The notes under the pieces were generated by a model. It had not been told where the DNA came from. It did no database searches and saw nothing but the letters and a program-made list of their open reading frames with translations. This document shows positions 1 to 8,494 of a DNA stretch of 42,829 nucleotides, piece after piece (the first letter of the stretch is position 1; the number at the start of each line of letters is the position of its first letter). Position numbers and translations under genes: made by a program. The DNA comes from Oleiagrimonas sp964608595 (lineage in GTDB: Bacteria > Pseudomonadota > Gammaproteobacteria > Xanthomonadales > Rhodanobacteraceae), in contig CAZSOU010000014.1 of assembly GCA_964608595.1 (NCBI GenBank), positions 1-42,829 on the forward strand, read 5' to 3'.

Positions 1-106
1 GTACCGCGTGCACGGCATTGCGCAGGCTGATCACCATCAGCGCGCCGCCGACGGCAACGATGCTGAAGAACCAGAAACAGATCAGTTGGAGGAGTTGGGG
101 ACTCAC
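1..106 (-). CDS. nuoJ: NADH-quinone oxidoreductase subunit J (partial, N-terminus only)
   Basis: Membrane subunit of complex I. Only the first 35 codons are present; the gene runs off the left edge. Translation from a GTG at 104-106 gives a hydrophobic start (VSPQLLQLICFWFFSIVAVG) that fits the first transmembrane helix of NuoJ. A GGAG lies 8 bases upstream of the GTG, supporting this start. It is the next gene after nuoI in the operon order. The 106-bp spacer to nuoI holds a very GC-rich hairpin at about 141-158. The call rests on position, hydrophobicity and family order because so little of the protein is visible. Confidence 0.8.
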   Translation of the reverse strand, partial: MSPQLLQLICFWFFSIVAVGGALMVISLRNAVHAV

Positions 107-212
107 GCGAAGTTCTCCACGTTGTTTCGTGATTCGGGAGCCGGGTCCCGGGCCCCGGAACCTGTGCTCATTGAAACGCTGCTGCAAGCCAACAAATTCA
201 TGTCCATCTCCC

Positions 213-701
213 TCACCGGTACGGCGCGTCTTGCGCGCGGGCGGCGGCGATCTGCTCTTCGAAGCGGTCGCCGATGGCCAGCAACTGCGGCTTGGTGACG
301 ACGTTCTCGCCGCGGTTCTCGAAGTGGTACTCGTGGATGTCGGTCTCGACGATCGAATCCACCGGGCAGCTCTCTTCGCAGAAGCCGCAGTAGATGCACT
401 TGAACAGGTCGATTTCGTAGCGCGTGGTGCGCCGCGTGCCGTCCTCGCGGCGGTGCGAGTCGATGGTGATGGCCAGCGCCGGACACACCGCCTCGCACAG
501 CTTGCAGGCAATGCAGCGCTCCTCGCCATTGGCGTAACGGCGCAGCGCGTGCAGGCCGCGGAAGCGGTTCGACTTCGGAATATGCTCCATCGGGAAGCGC
601 ATCGTGTACTTGGGGCTGAACATGTAGCGCATGGTCACGCCCATGCCCTTGAGCATCTCGAGGAGCAGCAGGCTCTTGAAGTAACCGGTGATCTTGCTCA
701 T
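213..701 (-). CDS. nuoI: NADH-quinone oxidoreductase subunit I (23 kDa, two [4Fe-4S])
   Basis: Peripheral-arm subunit of complex I that carries clusters N6a and N6b and passes electrons from the NuoG/NuoF side to NuoB. The 162-residue protein has two ferredoxin-type motifs: C63, C66, C69, C73 and C102, C105, C108, C112. Each cysteine run ends in CP, typical of 8Fe ferredoxins. The N-terminus (MSKITGYFKSLLLLEMLKGM) is the amphipathic segment that touches the membrane arm. The length equals the usual alpha/gamma-proteobacterial form. The ATG at 701 lies 4 bp after the nuoH stop, so the two are translated from one message. Confidence 0.97.
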   Translation of the reverse strand: MSKITGYFKSLLLLEMLKGMGVTMRYMFSPKYTMRFPMEHIPKSNRFRGLHALRRYANGEERCIACKLCEAVCPALAITIDSHRREDGTRRTTRYEIDLFKCIYCGFCEESCPVDSIVETDIHEYHFENRGENVVTKPQLLAIGDRFEEQIAAARAQDAPYR

Positions 702-705
702 GACA

Positions 706-1728
706 TTACGCTCCGATCGTGATCCAGCCGAAATACTTGATGCAGCCGGTTACCAGGATCCACACGATCGTGATCGGGATGAACACCTTCCAGCCCAGAC
801 GCATGATCTGGTCATAGCGATAGCGCGGGAAGGTGGCACGGAACCACAGGAACAGGAACGACATCAGGAACGCCTTGACGAACAGCCACCACCAGCCGCC
901 GGCGCCGAGGAAGCCCCAGCTTTCCGGGAACGGACTCAGCCAGCCGCCCAGGAACATGACCGCGGCCAGAAAGCTGATGAAGATCATGTTGGCGTATTCG
1001 GCCAGGAAGAAGATGGCGAACGCCGAACCGGCGTACTCCACGTGGAAGCCGGCCACGATCTCCGACTCGCCTTCGGCCACGTCGAACGGCAGGCGGTTGG
1101 TTTCGGCCACGCCGGAAATCCAGTACACCACGAACACCGGCAGCAGCGGCAACCAGAACCAGTCCAGCAGCCCCTTGGGGCCGGCCTGCGCTTCCACGAT
1201 GGCGCTCAGGTTGAGGCTGCCGGCCAGTACCAGCACGCACACCAGCGACATGCCGATGGCCAGCTCGTAGGAGATCATCTGCGCGGCCGAGCGCATCGCG
1301 CCCAGCAACGCATAGCGCGAGTTGGAGGCCCAACCGGCCAGGATGATGCCGTACACGCCCAGCGAGCTCATCGCCAGCAGGTACAGCACGCCGGCATTGG
1401 CGTTGGAAAGCACCAGCCCATGGTCGAACGGAATCACCGCCCAGATCGCGAACGCCGGAACCAGCGCCAGGAGCGGCGCCAGGAAGAACAGCACCTTGTT
1501 GGCCTTGACCGGCAGGATGATTTCCTTCAGCAGCAGCTTGAACACGTCCGCGAAGGTCTGGAACAGGCCCAGCGGCCCGATCTTGTTGGGCCCCATGCGC
1601 ACGTGCATCCAGCCGATGACCTTGCGCTCCCAGTACACGAAGAACGCCACCGCCAGGATCAGCGGCACCGCGATCGCCAGGATCAGCAGGATCGGAATGA
1701 GTAGATCGTGAAAGAGCTGGTCGGCCAT
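706..1728 (-). CDS. nuoH: NADH-quinone oxidoreductase subunit H
   Basis: Membrane subunit of complex I forming much of the ubiquinone chamber at the junction with the peripheral arm. The 340-residue product begins MADQLFHDLLIPILLILAIA and has about eight hydrophobic helices. The conserved family stretch WERKVIGWMHVRMGPNKIGP follows the first helix. The open frame continues upstream for 54 more codons, but those codons lie inside the inverted-repeat element at 1734-1998 and match no NuoH, so the ATG at 1728 is chosen. The only Shine-Dalgarno-like bases (GGCAGG, about 8-11 bases upstream) lie inside the left terminal repeat of that element. Translation of nuoH therefore probably depends on element sequence. 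Confidence 0.96.
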   Translation of the reverse strand: MADQLFHDLLIPILLILAIAVPLILAVAFFVYWERKVIGWMHVRMGPNKIGPLGLFQTFADVFKLLLKEIILPVKANKVLFFLAPLLALVPAFAIWAVIPFDHGLVLSNANAGVLYLLAMSSLGVYGIILAGWASNSRYALLGAMRSAAQMISYELAIGMSLVCVLVLAGSLNLSAIVEAQAGPKGLLDWFWLPLLPVFVVYWISGVAETNRLPFDVAEGESEIVAGFHVEYAGSAFAIFFLAEYANMIFISFLAAVMFLGGWLSPFPESWGFLGAGGWWWLFVKAFLMSFLFLWFRATFPRYRYDQIMRLGWKVFIPITIVWILVTGCIKYFGWITIGA

Positions 1729-1733
1729 GGTCA

Positions 1734-1998
1734 GAGCCTGCCTATGATATCCAAGTACCCCGCGCCGGTACCGATTTGCGCGCAAGTCAAGGAGGAGCGA
1801 GAGAACGTATGTCGATACGTGACTGAGTGAGGACGCAGGCATGCGGGCAAACCGGCCCGGCCCGAAGGGTTGAACCTGAGTGGCCCGCATGCGGCGGCGC
1901 GCGGCTTACCCAGACAGCCAGTCTGAGCGGCGCCACACACCACCACCTGCAGGCCACTCAGATTCAACGCGGGGTACTTGGATATCATAGGCAGGCTC
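1734..1998. repeat. 265-bp element with perfect 31-bp terminal inverted repeats (MITE-like) at nuoG/nuoH junction
   Basis: Positions 1734-1764 and 1968-1998 are exact reverse complements over 31 bases. A nested inverted repeat (1869-1889 with 1948-1968) matches 19 of 21 bases, and a small hairpin (ACGTAT/ATACGT) lies near 1807-1822. The right end overlaps two bases of the nuoG TGA stop; the left end stops 5 bp before the nuoH ATG. Short open frames across it resemble no family I recognise and share the nuoH and nuoG frames only by accident. No clear target-site duplication is visible. It looks like a non-autonomous mobile or intergenic repeat family, but copy number elsewhere cannot be seen here. 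Confidence 0.8.
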
Positions 1999-4381
1999 AT
2001 GCCTTGCTCACGTTGAGGGATGCGCCGCACGGCGGCAGCGTCGCGGTCAGTTCGTGCGCGGTCTCGACCCACACGCAGCCGGCCGGCACGTCGGCATCGA
2101 CAACCACCGGCAGCACGGTGCCGTCCAGGCTGGCGGTATCGCCCTCGGCCACGCCGAGACGATCGGCGTCGACCGCGTTCAGGCGCGCCGCGGGGGCACG
2201 GTTGAGCGGATGCTCGCCCAGTGCCTTGGCACGACGCACCACGGCGTCGACGCGGTAGATCGGCGTGGTGGCCAGCAGCACCAGCCCTTCGACCCCGCCG
2301 GCACGCGCGGCAAGCGCGGTACCCGCCGCGGGCGCCCGGGCGGAGGCCAGCGACTCGCGCAGCTCCACGAGGCTGGTGAAGGTGAAGCCGTCCAGCTTCA
2401 GCATGCCGCCCAGGGCACGCAACGCCTTCCAGCCCGGACGCGCGTCGCCCGGCGCACCCGCGCCGGCGGCCAGCGCCTGCGCCACGCCGTCGACGTTGAC
2501 CAGGGTAGCGTCGGTTTCCGGCATCAGCGCGATGGGCAGGATGACGTCGGCCACGGCCAGCAGCGACGCCGGCGCGAAGGCGCTGAACGCCACGACCTTG
2601 TCCGCGCCTTCGAGCGCCGCCATGGCACGGGGCGCGTCGGCGAAGTCCAGCGGCGGCTCGACACCGTAGAGGACGTAATGCCTGCGCGGCTGCTCCAGCA
2701 TGGTGCGGGCATCCAGGCCGCCTTCGGCGGGGAGCACGTCCTGGGCACCCAGGCCGATGGCATTGGCGCCCATGGGCATTTCGGCGAACGCCGCGCCCGT
2801 GGCGTCGGCGATGAAGCGCGTCGCGGCGCGCAGCCAGGAAGCCTGCGGATGCTGCGCGGCGACCGCGCCCATCAGCACCACGGCCGAATCGGCACCGGCC
2901 AGGTCCTTGATGGCGGCCCGGGCGGCCTCGGTGGCTTCCGCCTGCCCCACGGCCTCGGCCAGAGCATCGGGTACGACGGCCTTGCCGGTCTCGGCCGCCG
3001 CCGCGGCCAGCGCCAGGAGCGCGCCGACCAATTGCTGCGGCGGGACCACCGTTTCGCTGGCCAACGGATAGTTGAAGCCGAAACGGGCCGGGTTCAGCAC
3101 GTGCAGCGCCGCCCCCTCAAGCCGGGTGATGTCGTAGCGGGTGCGGTTGGACGCGCCGGCATGCTTGCGCCAGCCCATGGCGGCCTGGCGCAAGCGATGG
3201 TGCAGCAGCGGCATTTCGCTGCGCGTGTCGCTGCCCACGACGAGGGCGGCATCGAGCCTGTCGAACGCCGCCACGGGCAGGCCGAACGGCTGCGCCACGG
3301 CACGATCGGCAAAGTCGGTCTGGCGCAGGCGGTGGTCGACATGCGCCGATCCCAGCGCCGCGGCCATGCGTTTGAGCAGCGCCCCTTCCTCGTTGGAGGT
3401 GGACGGATGCACCAGCACGCCCAGGTCATCGCCCTGGACGTTGCCGAGGATACCGGCTGCGGCCTCCAGCGCCTCGTCCCAGTCGCATTCGTGCCACTGG
3501 CCGTCGCGCTTGACGCGCGGACGCAGCACGCGATCCCCGGCGTACATGCCCTCGTGGCTGTAACGGTCGCGGTCGGCCAGCCAGCATTCGTTGATGGCCT
3601 CGTTGTCACGCGGCACCGTGCGCAGCACTTCGCCGCGGCGGGTGTGCAGCCACATGTTGGAGCCCAGCGCGTCGTGGTAACCCACGGACGGGCGCGCCAC
3701 CAGCTCCCAGGCGCGGGCGCGGAACTGGAACGGCTTGTTGGTCAGGGCACCCACCGGGCACAGATCGATGATGTTGCCGCCGATCTCGCTCTCGATGGAC
3801 TTGCCGATGTAGGTACCGATCTCCAGGTGTTCACCGCGGCCCATGCCGCCCAGCTCGTTGGTGCCGGCGATTTCGCGCATGAAGCGCACGCAGCGCGTGC
3901 AGTGGATGCAGCGCGTCATCTCGGTGGCGATCAACGGCCCGATGTTCTCGTCGGCCACGGCGCGCTTGCGCTCGGTGAAGCGCGACACGCCACGACCGTA
4001 ACCCAGGGCCAGATCCTGCAGCTCGCATTCGCCGCCCTGGTCGCAGACGGGGCAGTCCAGCGGATGGTTGATGAGCAGGAACTCCATCACGTTGCGCTGC
4101 GCGCTGAGCGCGCCGTCGGACTGCGTGGCGATCTTCATGCCCTCGCCCACCGGCGTGGAACAGGCCGGCTGCGGCTTGGGCATCGGCTTGCCGTTCATCT
4201 CCACTTCCACCAGACACATGCGGCAGTTGGCGGCGATGGTCAGCTTTTCGTGGTAGCAGAAACGCGGGATCGAGATGCCGGCCTGGTCGGCGGCCTGGAT
4301 GATCATCGACCCCTTGGGCGCCTTCAACGCCTTGCCGTTGATCTCGATGTTGACGAGGTTGTCGTTGGGCTGCGCGCTCAT
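1997..4381 (-). CDS. nuoG: NADH-quinone oxidoreductase subunit G
   Basis: Largest peripheral-arm subunit of complex I, 794 residues. Ligands are visible for [2Fe-2S] N1b (C42, C53, C56, C74), for the histidine-ligated [4Fe-4S] N5 (H106, C110, C113, C119) and for N4 (C158, C161, C164, C208). The cysteine set that binds the off-path cluster N7 in E. coli is absent: the corresponding stretch around residues 225-250 reads ELVARPSVGYHDALGSNMWL. The rest is a degenerate molybdopterin-oxidoreductase-like domain. ATG at 4381 has AGAGGT about 10 bases upstream. The stop codon abuts the inverted-repeat element at 1734-1998. Confidence 0.97.
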   Translation of the reverse strand: MSAQPNDNLVNIEINGKALKAPKGSMIIQAADQAGISIPRFCYHEKLTIAANCRMCLVEVEMNGKPMPKPQPACSTPVGEGMKIATQSDGALSAQRNVMEFLLINHPLDCPVCDQGGECELQDLALGYGRGVSRFTERKRAVADENIGPLIATEMTRCIHCTRCVRFMREIAGTNELGGMGRGEHLEIGTYIGKSIESEIGGNIIDLCPVGALTNKPFQFRARAWELVARPSVGYHDALGSNMWLHTRRGEVLRTVPRDNEAINECWLADRDRYSHEGMYAGDRVLRPRVKRDGQWHECDWDEALEAAAGILGNVQGDDLGVLVHPSTSNEEGALLKRMAAALGSAHVDHRLRQTDFADRAVAQPFGLPVAAFDRLDAALVVGSDTRSEMPLLHHRLRQAAMGWRKHAGASNRTRYDITRLEGAALHVLNPARFGFNYPLASETVVPPQQLVGALLALAAAAAETGKAVVPDALAEAVGQAEATEAARAAIKDLAGADSAVVLMGAVAAQHPQASWLRAATRFIADATGAAFAEMPMGANAIGLGAQDVLPAEGGLDARTMLEQPRRHYVLYGVEPPLDFADAPRAMAALEGADKVVAFSAFAPASLLAVADVILPIALMPETDATLVNVDGVAQALAAGAGAPGDARPGWKALRALGGMLKLDGFTFTSLVELRESLASARAPAAGTALAARAGGVEGLVLLATTPIYRVDAVVRRAKALGEHPLNRAPAARLNAVDADRLGVAEGDTASLDGTVLPVVVDADVPAGCVWVETAHELTATLPPCGASLNVSKA

Positions 4382-4448
4382 GCTGCGAAGACCTCTTTGT
4401 AGGCGGAACCGGGGACCGGAGACCGGTCCCGATGCAGTACGTCACAAC

Positions 4449-5759
4449 TCATGCCGCAGCCTCCGCCTTCCCGTCCACCATCGAATGGCCGTGCTTGATG
4501 TAGTACTCGAACTCGTCCCAGAAATTGGCCAGGAACGCCTGCACCGGCCAGGCCGCGGCTTCACCGAAGGCGCAGATGGTGTGGCCCTCGATCTGACCGG
4601 CGACGGCCTTGAGGCGGTGCAGGTCGTCGAGGTTGCCCTGACCGGCCACGATGCGCCGCAACACGCGCTGCATCCAGCCGGTGCCTTCGCGACAGGGCGT
4701 GCACTGGCCGCACGATTCGGCATAGTAGAACTGCGACACGCGCGTGCACGCCTTGACCATGCAGGTGGTTTCGTCCATCACGATCACCGCGCCCGACCCC
4801 AGGCCGGATCCGGCGTTGCGCAGGCTGTCATAGTCCATGGTGCATTCCAGCATCTTGTCCGCCGGCAGCACCTTCATGGAAGAACCGCCCGGGATCACCG
4901 CTTTCAGCTTGTGCCCGTTGCGCACGCCACCGGCCATCTCCAGCAGCTCGCTGAACGGTGTGCCCAGCGGAATCTCGTAGTTGCCCGGCTTGTTGACGTG
5001 GCCGGACACCGAGAAAATCTTCGGCCCGCCGTTGTTGGGCTTGCCGATGTTGAGGAACCATTCGGCGCCGTTGCGAAGGATGGCCGGCACCGAGGCGTAG
5101 GTTTCGGTGTTGTTGATGGTGCTGGGCTTGCCGTACAGGCCGAAGTTGGCCGGGAACGGCGGCTTGAAGCGCGGCTGGCCCTTCTTGCCTTCCAGCGATT
5201 CCATCAATGCGGTTTCCTCGCCGCAGATGTAGGCTCCGGCACCCAGCGCGTTGTGGATGTCCACGTCGATACCGGTGCCCTGGATGTTCTTGCCCAGCAG
5301 GCCGGCCTCGTAGGCTTCGTGCAGCGCTTCCTCGAGGTGCTCGAACGGTTCGTGGTGGAACTCGCCGCGCAGGTAGTTGTAGGCCACGGTGGAACCGGTG
5401 GCATAGCAGGCGATGGCCATGCCCTCGATGACCGCATGCGGGTTGAAGCGCAGGATGTCGCGGTCCTTGCAGGTGCCCGGCTCGGACTCGTCCGAGTTGC
5501 ACAGGATGTACTTCTGCATGTCGCCCTTGGGCATGAACGACCATTTCAGGCCGGTCGGGAACCCCGCGCCACCACGCCCGCGCAAGCCGCTTTGCTTGAC
5601 GGTGTCGATGATGTCGGCCGGATCCGGCTTTTCAGCCAGAATCTTTTTCCACGCCTCGTAGCCACCCGTTTGCCGGTAGCTTTCCAGCGCCCACGGCTTG
5701 TCGAAATGCAACGTGGTGTAGACGACCTGATGGGGTTTTGGTTCGGGACCGTATGCCAT
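4449..5759 (-). CDS. nuoF: NADH-quinone oxidoreductase subunit F (NADH/FMN-binding)
   Basis: Electron-input subunit of complex I: binds NADH and FMN and carries [4Fe-4S] cluster N3. The 436-residue protein has the glycine-rich NADH/FMN motif GRGGAGFPTGLKW at residues 61-73, a second glycine-rich stretch around GAGAYICGEETAL, and the N3 ligands C350, C353, C356 and C396. Start chosen at the ATG at 5759 (MAYGPEPKPHQVVYTTLHFD), which aligns with the family N-terminus. The frame extends upstream to 5801 through a REP-like hairpin, and those 14 residues are not family sequence. A 67-bp spacer separates it from nuoG. Confidence 0.96.
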   Translation of the reverse strand: MAYGPEPKPHQVVYTTLHFDKPWALESYRQTGGYEAWKKILAEKPDPADIIDTVKQSGLRGRGGAGFPTGLKWSFMPKGDMQKYILCNSDESEPGTCKDRDILRFNPHAVIEGMAIACYATGSTVAYNYLRGEFHHEPFEHLEEALHEAYEAGLLGKNIQGTGIDVDIHNALGAGAYICGEETALMESLEGKKGQPRFKPPFPANFGLYGKPSTINNTETYASVPAILRNGAEWFLNIGKPNNGGPKIFSVSGHVNKPGNYEIPLGTPFSELLEMAGGVRNGHKLKAVIPGGSSMKVLPADKMLECTMDYDSLRNAGSGLGSGAVIVMDETTCMVKACTRVSQFYYAESCGQCTPCREGTGWMQRVLRRIVAGQGNLDDLHRLKAVAGQIEGHTICAFGEAAAWPVQAFLANFWDEFEYYIKHGHSMVDGKAEAAA

Positions 5760-5779
5760 GAGTTTGTCCGCTTGTTCGT

Positions 5780-5804
5780 GTAGGAGCCTGCCTGCAGGCA
5801 ACAG
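5780..5804 (+). repeat. REP-like GTAG hairpin between nuoE and nuoF
   Basis: The sequence GTAGGAGCCTGCCTGCAGGC begins with the GTAGGAGC head typical of Xanthomonadales/Pseudomonas repetitive extragenic palindromes and is followed by a self-complementary stem (GCCTGC..GCAGGC). It is a single unit in the 78-bp spacer between nuoE and nuoF. Such units are usually mobilised by RAYT transposases encoded elsewhere; none is in this window. Assignment rests on sequence pattern only. Confidence 0.55.
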
Positions 5805-5837
5805 AGTTCAGGTACGCTCCCGCACAAGAAATTCGTG

Positions 5838-6365
5838 TTATTCCAGACCGTCGAGAATCTCGTCGATCTTTTCCGGCGTCAGCTTTTCGTGGTAGTGGCC
5901 GTCGACCACCATCATCGGCGCGCCACAGCAGGCCGCCAGGCACTCTTCTTCTCGCTTGAGGTAGACACGCCCGTCGGGCGAGCTTTCACCCGCCTTGATG
6001 CCGAGTTTGCCTTCGCAATGACGCACCATGTCTTCGCCACCGTTGAGCCAGCACGAAATGTTGGTGCATACGGCAACTTCGTGACGCCCGACCGGCTCCA
6101 GGGCGAACATGGAATAAAACGTCGCCACTTCGTACGCCCACACCGGCGGCAGATCCAGATACTTGGCGACGGCGGCAATCAGCTCGTCGGTGAGGTAACC
6201 ACCATTTTGCTGCTGCGCCGCGTGAAGCGCCTGGATGACCGCCGAACGCTTGCGATCGGACGGAAACTTGGCTGCCCAGTGATCGATGTGTTCACGGGTA
6301 CCGTCGGTGAGCGCGACCATCGGGTCGACGTCTTTCACCTTGTCGAAGTTGCCTGTGGCTCTCAT
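5838..6365 (-). CDS. nuoE: NADH-quinone oxidoreductase subunit E (24 kDa, [2Fe-2S])
   Basis: Thioredoxin-fold subunit of complex I that pairs with NuoF and carries [2Fe-2S] cluster N1a. The 175-residue protein has an N-terminal helical bundle (GGYLTDELIAAVAKYLDLP) and the ligand pattern C100, C105, C142, C146, as in the 24-kDa family. Start is the ATG at 6365 with GGAG 8 bases upstream. The 124-bp gap to nuoD is unusually long for this operon and contains an 11-bp direct repeat (6379-6389 and 6430-6440); I see no gene in it. Confidence 0.97.
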   Translation of the reverse strand: MRATGNFDKVKDVDPMVALTDGTREHIDHWAAKFPSDRKRSAVIQALHAAQQQNGGYLTDELIAAVAKYLDLPPVWAYEVATFYSMFALEPVGRHEVAVCTNISCWLNGGEDMVRHCEGKLGIKAGESSPDGRVYLKREEECLAACCGAPMMVVDGHYHEKLTPEKIDEILDGLE

Positions 6366-6489
6366 ATGTGAAGCTCCGGGACGCGAGACTCGGTCGGCGG
6401 GGGCAGGATGCCGGCACGACCACCACCGTGGACGCGAGACAAGACCCCGCGCGCGGTGCTTCGGCGTGCCGCTTTGCCGAATCGCGCGC

Positions 6490-7749
6490 TCATCGATCCA
6501 CCTCGCCGAACACCAGGTCGTAAGTACCGATCATGGCCACCACGTCCTGCAACATGTGACCGGAAGCGATCGCATCCATCGAGGACAAATGTGCAAAGCC
6601 GGGCGCATGCACCTTGACCCGGAACGGCTTGTTGGCACCGTCGGAAATCATGTACACGCCGAACTCGCCCTTGGGCGCTTCCACGGCCGAATACGTTTCG
6701 CCGGCCGGCACGCCGTAGCCTTCGGTGAACAGCTTGAAGTGATGAATCAGCCCTTCCATACTTTCTTTCATTTCTTCGCGGCTGGGCGGCGCGACCTTGT
6801 AGTTGCGCAACATGACCGGGCCCGGATTGGCGCGCAGCCAGTCGACGCATTGCTTGATGATGCGATTTGACTGACGCATTTCGTTGACGCGCACCAAGTA
6901 GCGGTCGTAGCAATCGCCGGTCTTGCCGAGCGGAATATCGAAATCCATGTCGGCATAGGCCGCATAAGGCTGCTTTTTACGCAAATCCCACGCGATGCCC
7001 GAGCCGCGCAGCATCGGCCCGCTCATGCCCCAGTTCAGAGCCTGCTCGGGGCTGACGATGCCGATATCGACCGTGCGCTGCTTCCAGATGCGGTTGTCGG
7101 TCAGAAGCTCTTCGTACTCGTCGACCTTGCCCGGAAAGTAATCGGTGAAGGCATCGATGTAATCGAGCAACGAACCCTGACGCCAACTGTTGAACCGTTC
7201 CAGGTCCTTGCCCTTGTGCCAGCGCGATTCCTTGTATTGCGGCATGAAATCGGGAAGATCACGATACACGCCGCCGGGCCGATAGTACGTGGCATGCATG
7301 CGCGAGCCGGACACCGCTTCATAGGTGTCCATGAGCATCTCGCGTTCGCGGAAAGCGTACAGGAATACTGCCATCGCACCCAGATCGAGCGCATTGGAGC
7401 CGATCCACATCAAGTGGTTCAGAATACGCGTGATCTCGTCGAACATGGTCCGGATGTACTGCGCGCGGACGGGCGCCTCGATACCCATGAGGTTCTCGAT
7501 GGCGCGCACGTAACCGTGCTCGTTGCACATCATGGACACGTAGTCCAGACGATCCATGTAGCCGATGGACTGGTTGAACGGCTTGGATTCGGCCAGCTTT
7601 TCGGTACCGCGATGCAGCAGACCGACGTGCGGATCGACCTTGACGACGGTCTCGCCGTCCATCTCCAGAATCAGGCGCAGCACGCCGTGCGCGGCCGGAT
7701 GCTGGGGGCCGAAGTTCATCGAATAGTTGCGAATCTCGGCAGTCGCCAT
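6490..7749 (-). CDS. nuoD: NADH-quinone oxidoreductase subunit D (49 kDa)
   Basis: Peripheral-arm subunit of complex I that forms the quinone headgroup site together with NuoB. The 419-residue protein begins MATAEIRNYSMNFGPQHPAA; the GPQHPAAHGVLRL stretch carries the conserved quinone-site histidine loop. Like other NuoD proteins it is related to the [NiFe]-hydrogenase large subunit but keeps no Ni ligands. ATG at 7749 has AGGAG 8 bases upstream, a strong site. The frame could extend 12 codons upstream into nuoC, but the family start and the ribosome site favour 7749. One base separates it from the nuoC stop. Confidence 0.97.
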   Translation of the reverse strand: MATAEIRNYSMNFGPQHPAAHGVLRLILEMDGETVVKVDPHVGLLHRGTEKLAESKPFNQSIGYMDRLDYVSMMCNEHGYVRAIENLMGIEAPVRAQYIRTMFDEITRILNHLMWIGSNALDLGAMAVFLYAFREREMLMDTYEAVSGSRMHATYYRPGGVYRDLPDFMPQYKESRWHKGKDLERFNSWRQGSLLDYIDAFTDYFPGKVDEYEELLTDNRIWKQRTVDIGIVSPEQALNWGMSGPMLRGSGIAWDLRKKQPYAAYADMDFDIPLGKTGDCYDRYLVRVNEMRQSNRIIKQCVDWLRANPGPVMLRNYKVAPPSREEMKESMEGLIHHFKLFTEGYGVPAGETYSAVEAPKGEFGVYMISDGANKPFRVKVHAPGFAHLSSMDAIASGHMLQDVVAMIGTYDLVFGEVDR

Positions 7750-7750
7750 C

Positions 7751-8494
7751 TCAATTCTCCTGCCAGTGATCGGCGGCCTCGGCACGCGCCTGCTCGAGGT
7801 CGGAATCGTTGCGGATCACGCGCGGCACCAACACGCGCGGCACCACGGACGTGACCGGCTCGTAGATCACACGACCGGCTTCCGGGTCGTAGCGCACTTC
7901 CACGTTGCCGATCAGCGGAAAATCCTTGCGGAACGGATGGCCGACAAAACCGTAGTCGGTCAGGATGCGGCGCAAATCCGGATGGCCTTCGTAGATGATG
8001 CCGTACAGGTCGAACGACTCGCGCTCGAACCAATTGGCGCCCGCCCACAACGACGTTACCGAAGGCACGACCGGATAGGCATCGTCGGCGCCGAACGTGC
8101 GAATACGCACACGCTGGTTGTGTTCCAGCGACAACAGATGCAACACCGACGCAAAGCGCCGGGGAATGGAAACTTCTGCCTCTTGCGGACGTTCTTCCCA
8201 GGCGAAACGCCCTTGCGCCTGGCCCTCCACGCCGCGCGAAAAACCTTCGGCGCTGACATCCGAAGTATCCCATTCGGTCTGTCCGTAACCGAGGTAATCG
8301 ACACCGCAAACATCGATGAAGGAAGCGAACCGGAACTCCGGCTCGTCACGCAACGCGGTGCACACCGCGATGAGGTCGGCCGGAGCGACTTCGACCGTGG
8401 TTTCGCCACGCACGCAGGTCACGTTGGACAGGGTGTCGCCGAAGCGCGCCACCAGACGGTCGGCCAATGAGGTCTTGTCTGCCTGCTCGCTCAT
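7751..8494 (-). CDS. nuoC: NADH-quinone oxidoreductase subunit C (30 kDa)
   Basis: Structural peripheral-arm subunit of complex I that packs against NuoD. The 247-residue protein contains the family signature ERESFDLYGIIYEGHPDLRR followed by the ILTDYGFVGHPFRKDFPL stretch. It is a separate NuoC, not the NuoCD fusion found in E. coli. A roughly 40-residue insertion (GQTEWDTSDVSAEGFSRGVE onward) sits between the two halves of the core fold. Its start overlaps the nuoB stop by four bases (ATGA), so translation is coupled. Confidence 0.96.
   Translation of the reverse strand: MSEQADKTSLADRLVARFGDTLSNVTCVRGETTVEVAPADLIAVCTALRDEPEFRFASFIDVCGVDYLGYGQTEWDTSDVSAEGFSRGVEGQAQGRFAWEERPQEAEVSIPRRFASVLHLLSLEHNQRVRIRTFGADDAYPVVPSVTSLWAGANWFERESFDLYGIIYEGHPDLRRILTDYGFVGHPFRKDFPLIGNVEVRYDPEAGRVIYEPVTSVVPRVLVPRVIRNDSDLEQARAEAADHWQEN

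Noticed and set aside
1731..2072. 113-codon open frame across the nuoG/nuoH element
   Set aside because: It runs through both terminal repeats and the nuoG 3' end out of frame; no recognisable protein and no start signal.
2054..4402. 782-codon open frame opposite nuoG
   Set aside because: Shadow frame, His/Arg/Gly-rich translation typical of antisense reading; nuoG has all its cluster ligands.
6366..6489. Small gene between nuoE and nuoD
   Set aside because: The open frame here is a continuation of an out-of-frame read of nuoD; no start signal or family match.
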